A DNA stretch of 5,390 nucleotides from Sphingomonadales bacterium UBA658 (GTDB taxonomy: Bacteria; Pseudomonadota; Alphaproteobacteria; Sphingomonadales; Sphingomonadaceae), in assembly GCA_002299195.1 (NCBI GenBank), contig DBOA01000089.1, positions 12,256 through 17,645 on the forward strand. Direction: 5' to 3'. Shown piece by piece: positions 1 to 4,206 of the stretch. The notes beneath the pieces are model-generated. The model made no database searches, was not told the origin of the DNA, and saw only the letters and a program-made list of their open reading frames with translations. The stretch's first letter is position 1. Each line of letters opens with the position of its first letter. The position numbers were made by a program, and so were the translations under genes.

Positions 1-84
1 TTTTATTCGAAGGAGCGGCTGTTTTCGGTGAACGCGCGGCGGGGCTTTATCGGGCCCGATCGCGCGAGCCTTGACCTGATTTAG
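1..84 (+). CDS. C-terminal end of an unrecognised protein (partial)
   Basis: The first frame is open from the window edge to a TAG at 82-84 and gives 27 residues ending in RRGFIGPDRASLDLI. The even mix of charged and hydrophobic residues and the GC-rich third positions look like a real protein end, but 27 residues are too few to name a family. The gene converges on the nfeD operon: its stop lies 43 bases from the nfeD stop at 128-130. An accidentally open frame of this length is possible. Confidence 0.5.
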   Translation, partial: FYSKERLFSVNARRGFIGPDRASLDLI

Positions 85-100
85 AGCGCTTTGGACACAG

Positions 101-122
101 AAAAAACGGACCGATTGCGTCC
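101..122 (-). terminator. weak Rho-independent terminator-like hairpin after nfeD
   Basis: Read on the minus strand just past the nfeD stop, GGAC (119-122) can pair with GTCC (108-111) across a 7-base loop. One G follows, then six T (the A run at 101-106). Position and T-tract suit a terminator for the SPFH-nfeD operon, but a 4-bp stem is short, so termination here may be weak or Rho-assisted. No equivalent T-tract serves the convergent plus-strand gene. Confidence 0.4.
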
Positions 123-127
123 TTCGA

Positions 128-580
128 TTAGTCGAGGCCGCCGTCGACCAGCAACACCGCGCCGTCAGCGCCTGTGACGCGCACACGCGACCCTATCGCG
201 GCATCGACGCCGCGGGCGGACCAGACGCTGTCGCCGACCTTAACGCGGCCATTGCCGTTTGTGATTGCCTCAACCACGGTCACGATTTCACCGGTTAACC
301 GCGCGCCGCGGTCGTTCAGCTTTGCGTCTTCGGTTTCGATGGGGTTGTCGTGCAGGAATTTCTTGCCGGCGAAGACCGTCAACACCGACAATATAGCAAA
401 CATTGCGACTTGATAGGCGACGGTGATGGGAAGGAAGTAATCCAACCCACCGACAATCAACGCGGCAAGGCCAAGCCACATCAGGAAGAACCCGGGCGCA
501 ACCATTTCGGCAACGCCGAGCACCAGCCCCAGCGAGAGCCAGAACCAGTGGGTTGAAATTGTGTCGAGCCATTCTGCCAT
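128..580 (-). CDS. NfeD family membrane protein (short form, YbbK-like)
   Basis: A 150-residue inner-membrane protein with the short NfeD layout. Three hydrophobic segments lie at about residues 11-30, 32-50 and 53-71, followed by a charged linker and a C-terminal OB-fold-like beta domain at about 93-147 (LTGEIVTVVE, GRVKVGDSVWSARG, GSRVRVTGADGAVLLV). The long form's N-terminal ClpP-like protease domain is absent, as usual for this class. Short NfeD proteins are known to pair with SPFH/stomatin proteins at the membrane, and the gene directly upstream in the operon is one (E. coli has qmcA-ybbK). The ATG at 578-580 has a GGAG (587-590) six bases upstream. The gap to the upstream stop is 24 bases, so translation may be coupled. 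The reading frame is intact even though its partner gene is interrupted. Family assignment is firm; the biological role of the pair is poorly defined. Confidence 0.93.
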   Translation of the reverse strand: MAEWLDTISTHWFWLSLGLVLGVAEMVAPGFFLMWLGLAALIVGGLDYFLPITVAYQVAMFAILSVLTVFAGKKFLHDNPIETEDAKLNDRGARLTGEIVTVVEAITNGNGRVKVGDSVWSARGVDAAIGSRVRVTGADGAVLLVDGGLD

Positions 581-604
581 GTCTTACTCCGTAATTTCGA
601 TGTC

Positions 605-1213
605 TTAACTGCAGATCTTACCGTAGCCCTGAGCCGTCAGAGCGCCCGCGCTGACGAAAGTCGAAGGGCGCGTGTCGGTGGAGCGCAGCGTCTGTCTTAC
701 AGGCGTCCTTCGACGGGCACAATCGCCTTGCGATTGTTGCTCAGGACTTCGGGCTTTGTCTCCGCCCCACGCCTCACTTTTTTTTGTCGCAAGCGCTTCT
801 TTTGCCAATTCACCAATTCCGCCCAGCGTTCCAATCAGCTGCGTCGCTTCTACAGGGAACAAGATGGTTTTTGCATTGGGTGATGTTGCGAACTGGCTGA
901 TGGCTTCTGTGTATTTCTGCGCGATGAAGTAATTCAGCGCCTGCGTGCCCGATGTCGCGATGGAATCGGAAACCATGACTGTTGCCTTCGCCTCGGCCTC
1001 TGCTTCGCGTTCGCGGGCTTCGGCGTCACGGAATGCCGCTTCCTTGCGGCCCTCGGCCTGAAGGATGGCGCCTTGCTTTTCACCTTCAGCGCGCAGGATT
1101 TCTGCGGCGCGCATGCCCTCTGCTTCAAGGATTTGCGCGCGCTTTTCACGCTCTGCCTTCATCTGCCGCGCCATTGCGTTGGAGATATCGGCCGGCGGGC
1201 GAATATCTTTCAC
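605..1213 (-). CDS. C-terminal half of the SPFH protein (coiled coil), possible GTG restart
   Basis: This frame continues directly from the TAG: codon 1211-1213 is GTG, so it can be read as a 202-residue ORF starting (V/M)KDIRPPADISNAMARQ. It holds the end of the band-7 domain and the EAEG-rich coiled coil, then a repeat-derived tail ending GYGKICS. I see no Shine-Dalgarno sequence at proper spacing before the GTG, so expression would need reinitiation at the adjoining TAG-GTG, or stop suppression. It has no membrane segment of its own. The simplest reading is that it is the severed second half of one gene, not an independent gene. Confidence 0.45.
   Translation of the reverse strand: MKDIRPPADISNAMARQMKAEREKRAQILEAEGMRAAEILRAEGEKQGAILQAEGRKEAAFRDAEAREREAEAEAKATVMVSDSIATSGTQALNYFIAQKYTEAISQFATSPNAKTILFPVEATQLIGTLGGIGELAKEALATKKSEAWGGDKARSPEQQSQGDCARRRTPVRQTLRSTDTRPSTFVSAGALTAQGYGKICS
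626..669 (+). repeat. palindromic repeat copy 1 (nested hairpin)
   Basis: Outer arms GCCCT (626-630) and AGGGC (665-669) enclose an independent inner stem, CGTCAG (635-640) with CTGACG (651-656). Read on the plus strand the element is GCCCTGAGC, a 25-base insert, then GTCGAAGGGC. It lies inside the 3' end of the SPFH frame and supplies part of that protein's odd C-terminus. REP/ERIC-like repeats with these arm sequences are, from memory, common in sphingomonad genomes. Confidence 0.65.
705..747 (-). repeat. palindromic repeat copy 2, inverted relative to copy 1
   Basis: Read on the minus strand the element is GTCCTGAGC, a 24-base insert, then GTCGAAGGAC. It has the same arms as the copy at 626-669 (8 of 9 and 9 of 10 bases identical) but lies in the opposite orientation. 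The insert is a different perfect hairpin: CAATCGC (720-726) with GCGATTG (730-736) across a 3-base loop. Similarity of the two copies continues a further six bases beyond the GTCGAAGG arm (GCGTGT against GCCTGT). The arms GTCGAAGG (660-667) and CCTTCGAC (707-714) also pair with each other over about 40 bases. Confidence 0.65.
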
Positions 1214-1216
1214 CTA
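1214..1216 (-). other. in-frame amber codon replacing a conserved Glu
   Basis: On the minus strand the codons read ATC ACG CGT GTT TAG GTG AAA GAT ATC CGC. The homologous QmcA segment, as I recall it, is ITRIEIRDVRP-like, with Glu where TAG stands. TAG differs from GAG at one base, and both sides stay in frame, so no insertion or deletion is involved. The two complete genes nearby use TAA and TAG normally (the lyase ends in TAG), which argues against genome-wide amber reassignment. Confidence 0.85.
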
Positions 1217-1687
1217 AACACGCGTGATTTTAACACCCCATGGGCTGGTAGCGTGGTCCACCACCGACAGCAGGCGGCCATTGATATCATCGCGTTTCGA
1301 CAAGGTTTCATCAAGGTCCATGCTGCCCATCACGGTGCGCAAATTGGTTGTCGTGATTTGCATGATGGCGATATATAGGTCGGACACTTCATATGCGGCT
1401 TTGGCTGCGTTGAGCACTTGGAAGAACACCACGGCGTCAACGCCGACCATGGCGTTGTCCTTGGTGATGATTTCCTGTCCGGGAATGTCGAGAACTTGCT
1501 CCATCACATTCACCTTGCGGCCCACGCGCTCAAAGAACGGGATGATGACGCTCAACCCGGGTTGAGCGGAATAAGTATAACGCCCGAACCGCTCAATTGT
1601 GAAAACAAAGCCTTGCTGCACAACGGTCACGCCCATCATCACAAAAATGATGACGATCAGCGCCAGTAAACCGAAAAAATATTCCAT
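1214..1687 (-). CDS. N-terminal half of the SPFH protein (membrane anchor and band-7 domain)
   Basis: As the sequence stands, translation from ATG 1685-1687 gives 157 residues ending WGVKITRV before TAG. The product keeps the membrane segment and most of the band-7 domain, but lacks the last strand of that domain and the whole coiled coil that drives SPFH ring assembly. It may be unstable or non-functional, or it could act as a truncated subunit. It has a good ribosome-binding site, so it should be translated if the promoter works. Confidence 0.6.
   Translation of the reverse strand: MEYFFGLLALIVIIFVMMGVTVVQQGFVFTIERFGRYTYSAQPGLSVIIPFFERVGRKVNVMEQVLDIPGQEIITKDNAMVGVDAVVFFQVLNAAKAAYEVSDLYIAIMQITTTNLRTVMGSMDLDETLSKRDDINGRLLSVVDHATSPWGVKITRV
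1549..1568. repeat. perfect 20-bp palindrome inside the SPFH coding region
   Basis: The half-site CGCTCAACCC is followed immediately by its exact reverse complement GGGTTGAGCG, with no spacer. On the minus strand it encodes the conserved stretch SAQPGLS of the band-7 domain (AQPGLS in frame). It could be a binding site for a dimeric protein or simply a codon-choice coincidence. The perfect match is seen directly; any function is unproven. Confidence 0.6.
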
Positions 1688-1823
1688 AGAACGCTCTCCC
1701 TTTTAAGAGTGAGCTGTAAACCTGTGGGTTTGACAAATAGTTTCATGAAAACGATCGAGGGGGTTTACCATTTCATCGCGTTTACGCAGGAAGCATGCGC
1801 AGGCCGACAATATGGGAGCGAAC
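1688..1823. promoter_or_regulatory. divergent intergenic region with candidate -35 box and palindromes
   Basis: This 136-base gap lies between the two divergent start codons and must hold promoters for both directions. On the plus strand TTGACA (1730-1735) is a perfect -35 hexamer, but no good -10 follows at 16-18 bases (GATCGA at 17). A perfect 10-bp palindrome TTTCATGAAA (1741-1750) starts six bases after it and would sit inside such a promoter, as an operator might. A small hairpin, AAACC (1718-1722) with GGTTT (1727-1731), overlaps the TTGACA. For the minus strand I see the SPFH ribosome-binding site (1695-1700) but no convincing promoter hexamers. Confidence 0.35.
1814..1818 (+). promoter_or_regulatory. 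ribosome-binding site that sets the lyase start
   Basis: GGGAG ends five bases before ATG 1824-1826. It overlaps the earlier in-frame ATG at 1812-1814, which has only a weak AGG (1801-1803) upstream. This makes 1824 the better start. Confidence 0.7.
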
Positions 1824-2651
1824 ATGGATATCTTGCAGCAACTGAAATTTACGCGGTCGGCGCTTTATATGCCGGCATCCAATGCACGCGCGTTGGAAAA
1901 AGCGCGGTCGCTTGATGCAGATATGCTGATCATCGATTTGGAAGATGCCGTCCCGCATGAGTCAAAGGCGGATGCGCGTGCGGCAGCGGTGCAATATGCC
2001 GCAGACGGCGTGGCAGGCAAAATAATTGCCATACGGGCAAACGGCGCGGACAGCGTATATCATGCCGACGACATCGCCGCTTTGGCGCAGAGCCGCGCGA
2101 ACTTCATTGTTGTCCCTAAGGTCGAAGGCCCAGACGACATACCCGATGTTGGCAAGCCCATATTGGCGATGATCGAAACGCCAAAGGGATTATATGCCGC
2201 GCGCGAGATTGCGGCGCACCCCATGGTTGCGGGATTGATTGCGGGCACAAATGACATTGCGGCGGAAACAGGCATTCGGCCCGGTCCATTGCGCGAGGGG
2301 TTGGAGCTGGCGCTGCAGACAATCGTGCTCGCGGCATCTGCATCGGGCAAGCCGCGTTTTGACGGCGTGTGCAACCGGCTGGACGACATGGACGGCTTCG
2401 ATGTCGAATGCCGCCAAGGCGCAACTTATGGTTTCACGGGCAAAACGCTCATTCACCCCAATCAGATTGCGATCGCCAATCAGGCCTTTGGCGCCGATGC
2501 CGCTGCAGTGGCCGAGGCAGAGGAATTAATTGCGGCGAGCCGAGGGGGCGCGCAGCGATTTAAGGGTCGCATGATTGAATCGATGCATGTAGATGAAGCG
2601 AAATTAACGATAGAGCGTTCCCGACACAGGACGGGTGCCGCTCCTTCGTAG
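1824..2651 (+). CDS. CitE-like CoA-ester lyase (HpcH/HpaI aldolase / citrate lyase beta family)
   Basis: A cytosolic 275-residue TIM-barrel enzyme that would cleave or form a C-C bond in an acyl-CoA ester such as malyl-CoA or citramalyl-CoA, with Mg2+. Family hallmarks appear in order: RSALYMPASN (11-20), the IIDLEDAV loop (36-43), substrate-binding Arg71 in IRANG, VVPKVEG (96-102), MIETPKG with metal ligand Glu118, GTNDIAAETG with metal ligand Asp144, and GKTLIHPNQI (207-216). The length matches stand-alone CitE-like proteins (about 270-300). No citrate lyase alpha or gamma subunit gene or ligase lies nearby, so a role in classical citrate lyase is unlikely; the true substrate cannot be read from sequence. 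I chose ATG 1824 over the in-frame ATG 1812 because of the GGGAG before it. It is divergent from the SPFH-nfeD operon and 16 bases upstream of the peptidase gene, with which it probably shares a transcript. The functional link between the two is unclear. Confidence 0.9.
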   Translation: MDILQQLKFTRSALYMPASNARALEKARSLDADMLIIDLEDAVPHESKADARAAAVQYAADGVAGKIIAIRANGADSVYHADDIAALAQSRANFIVVPKVEGPDDIPDVGKPILAMIETPKGLYAAREIAAHPMVAGLIAGTNDIAAETGIRPGPLREGLELALQTIVLAASASGKPRFDGVCNRLDDMDGFDVECRQGATYGFTGKTLIHPNQIAIANQAFGADAAAVAEAEELIAASRGGAQRFKGRMIESMHVDEAKLTIERSRHRTGAAPS

Positions 2652-2660
2652 TCCGGAGCG
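2639..2660 (+). promoter_or_regulatory. hairpin covering the peptidase ribosome-binding site
   Basis: CGCTCC (2639-2644) pairs perfectly with GGAGCG (2655-2660) across a 10-base loop. The right arm contains the GGAG (2655-2658) that precedes the peptidase ATG at 2668-2670, and the lyase stop codon (2649-2651) lies in the loop. A ribosome terminating on the lyase would open the stem, so translational coupling is the natural inference. An alternative partner for the left arm is GAGCG (2613-2617), backed by CCCG (2620-2623) with CGGG (2632-2635). Confidence 0.4.
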
Positions 2661-2667
2661 ATCATTT

Positions 2668-4152
2668 ATGCGTCTTGCCCATTTTGCAGTCTTTGTCAGT
2701 TTTGCAGCAATGTCCGCGGGTTCGGTGCACGCCAAAGCGGTGAACGAAGCAGACCTGCGCGCACATATCGAAATTTTGGCGAGCGATGCGTTTGAAGGCC
2801 GTAAACCCGGCACGGAGGGCGAGGCAAAAACGGTTCAGTATATTGCGCAGCAATGGGCGACATCAGGTTTAAAGCCCGCGGCGACCGACGGCGGTTGGTT
2901 TGATGCCGTTCCTTTGATCCAGCGCGGGCAGGGCAGTGCGGAATATGCATTTACGGCCAAGGGCCGCAAACTGCGCATCGCTTCCCAAGAAATCATCCTG
3001 ATTGGTAAGCAGGCCGATTATGCGCGGACAGATTTGCCGCTTGTCTTTACCGGTGCAGGGGTCAAGGCCGACGGTTCGGTTGCGGCAGATGTTGCGGGGA
3101 AAGCCGCCCTTGTGCTGTTTGACGCCGAAAATGTGCCGAACAATATGAAATCACCCCGCGCGCGGCGCGAAGCGCTTATCGCTGCGGGGGCGGAGGCTGT
3201 TATCTTCATTGGCGACGGGCAGGGAAGTTGGCCTTCACTGCGGCGTTCGTTGCTGTCGCGTCCCATCGCACTTGAGAGCCGCGAAAAGCGCGCACCGTTG
3301 GAAGGGGCCATCAGCGCCGAGTTTGCGGTCGCGATGATAACCGCCGCCGGGCAAGATTGGGACAAATTGCGCGCACATGCCAAGGCAAGCGATTATGCGG
3401 GTGAGCCACTTGGTATTGACGCAGATTTCAAAGTCACGACGGACATGTACCGGTTCAACAGCTCAAATGTTGTTGGCAAGATTGCTGGTCGGAAAAAGGG
3501 CAGCGGCGCTGTTTTGTTTATGGGGCATTGGGACCATTTGGGTATTTGCGCGCCAGAGGGGGCGCCTGACCGGATTTGTAATGGTGCCGTGGACAATGCC
3601 AGCGGCATTGCGGTGCTGAACGAAATTGCGGAAAGCTTGGCGAAGAAAAAGCATGATCGCGATATTTATTTTCTAGCGACAACCGCGGAAGAAAGCGGCC
3701 TATTGGGTGCTTATGCTTTTGCTGACAAACCGGCTTTGCCGCTTGATCAGATCGTGATTTCCCTAAATGTCGATACAATCGCGATTGCGCCACGCGGGTC
3801 AAAGGTTGCCATCATCGGCCGTGGAACCACTCCGTTGGATGCCACGGTTGAGGCGGTGGCGAAAAAGACAGGCAAGGCGATTGAAAGTTCGACCGATGCA
3901 AATGCCTTTATCCAACGGCAGGACGGTTGGGCGCTCGCGCAAAAGGGCGTGCCGGCACTGATGGTAGGCGGTTCGTTTGCAGATCTGGAACTGATGCAAA
4001 AGTTTCTGGGCAGCGATTATCACGGCCCTGATGATGAGCTTACAGATAAGACCGAGCTTGGCGGCGCGGCGGACGACGCTGACCTGCACATTGCGCTTGG
4101 CCGCTACTTTGCGGACGCCAGAAAATATAAATCCAAGAAGGCTGGCGAATAA
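2668..4152 (+). CDS. secreted M28 family zinc peptidase with PA-like insert
   Basis: A 494-residue exported metallopeptidase of the M28 (aminopeptidase Y / PSMA-like) family, expected to remove amino acids or dipeptides from peptides in the periplasm or outside the cell. A Sec signal peptide (1-22, ending GSVHA before KA) has no lipobox. A protease-associated-like domain spans about 120-235 (LVFTGAGVKADG, GKAALVLFD, AGAEAVIFIGDG). The catalytic domain shows the complete two-zinc set: His287 in GHWDHLG, bridging Asp309 in GAVDNASG, catalytic Glu341 and ligand Glu342 in AEESGLLGA, Asp369 in NVDTI, and His452 in YHGPDDE. Cys294 and Cys304 flank the first two ligands and could form a disulfide after export. 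ATG 2668 is preferred to the in-frame GTG 2635, because it begins the signal peptide and has GGAG nine bases upstream; a GTG start would bury the signal behind 11 charged residues. Exact substrate specificity is unknown. Confidence 0.93.
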   Translation: MRLAHFAVFVSFAAMSAGSVHAKAVNEADLRAHIEILASDAFEGRKPGTEGEAKTVQYIAQQWATSGLKPAATDGGWFDAVPLIQRGQGSAEYAFTAKGRKLRIASQEIILIGKQADYARTDLPLVFTGAGVKADGSVAADVAGKAALVLFDAENVPNNMKSPRARREALIAAGAEAVIFIGDGQGSWPSLRRSLLSRPIALESREKRAPLEGAISAEFAVAMITAAGQDWDKLRAHAKASDYAGEPLGIDADFKVTTDMYRFNSSNVVGKIAGRKKGSGAVLFMGHWDHLGICAPEGAPDRICNGAVDNASGIAVLNEIAESLAKKKHDRDIYFLATTAEESGLLGAYAFADKPALPLDQIVISLNVDTIAIAPRGSKVAIIGRGTTPLDATVEAVAKKTGKAIESSTDANAFIQRQDGWALAQKGVPALMVGGSFADLELMQKFLGSDYHGPDDELTDKTELGGAADDADLHIALGRYFADARKYKSKKAGE

Positions 4153-4206
4153 GGCGCTTACTGTTTACATGGGCCGCCACGAATCAAAGCTTAAAGCGGT
4201 GGCACA
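4153..4206 (+). promoter_or_regulatory. guaB leader, no clear promoter seen
   Basis: This 54-base gap must carry the guaB ribosome-binding site and perhaps its promoter. The only Shine-Dalgarno-like run is the weak GGTGG (4198-4202), four bases before the ATG. GCCAC (4176-4180) can pair with GTGGC (4199-4203), and CCGC (4174-4177) with GCGG (4196-4199), so this run could be masked, but the stems are short. TTTACA (4164-4169) has no matching -10. An in-frame TAA at 4192-4194 excludes an upstream start. Confidence 0.25.

Larger units (their letters stand above)
605..1687 (-). pseudogene. qmcA: QmcA/paraslipin-type SPFH (band 7) protein gene interrupted by an in-frame TAG
   Basis: Ignoring one TAG at 1214-1216, this is a single uninterrupted frame of 360 codons, collinear with E. 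coli QmcA as I recall it (about 305 residues). An N-terminal transmembrane segment (about 3-24) is followed by a band-7 domain with ERFGRYT, QPGLSVIIPF, EQVLDIPGQE and GSMDLDETLS. Next come WGVKITRV, the stop at codon 158, and VKDIRPP. A charged coiled coil (about 172-236) carries repeated EAEG/RAEG units, and the C-terminal part contains ALNYFIAQKYTEA and IGTLGGIGELAKEAL. Such proteins form large membrane-anchored oligomers that partner NfeD. QmcA has Glu at the stop position (TRIEIRDVRPP), so one GAG-to-TAG change explains it. ATG 1685-1687 is chosen because GGGAGA (1695-1700) sits seven bases upstream. The last 45 or so residues are translated palindromic repeats, not family sequence. Alternatives are a sequencing error, a recent nonsense mutation, or two separate polypeptides. 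Confidence 0.8.

Noticed and set aside
117..127. GCGTCCTTCGA, an 11-base exact match to 703-713 in the repeat, next to the nfeD stop
   Set aside because: It could be a remnant repeat arm, but no CTCAGG-type partner arm lies nearby, and a single 11-base match within 5 kb is weak evidence.
672..932. Plus-strand ORF of 86 codons opposite the SPFH 3' end
   Set aside because: It is antisense to the SPFH coiled-coil region and the palindromic repeats, has low-complexity Cys/Ser-rich sequence and no recognisable domain.
1214..1216. TAG read as an amino acid (amber recoding or pyrrolysine)
   Set aside because: The lyase gene ends normally at TAG (2649-2651) and the first partial gene at TAG (82-84). 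The position is occupied by ordinary Glu in the family, and no recoding element is evident.
1709..1915. Plus-strand 68-codon ORF before and overlapping the lyase start
   Set aside because: It overlaps the well-supported lyase N-terminus in another frame, and its sequence shows no domain or good start context.
3018..3383. Minus-strand ORF of 121 codons
   Set aside because: It lies entirely within the PA-like domain of the M28 peptidase gene, on the other strand, with no family features or ribosome-binding site of note.
4173..4203. Riboswitch-like hairpin before guaB
   Set aside because: The possible stems are only 4-5 bp, compete with each other, and the 54-base leader is too short for a known purine or PRPP riboswitch.
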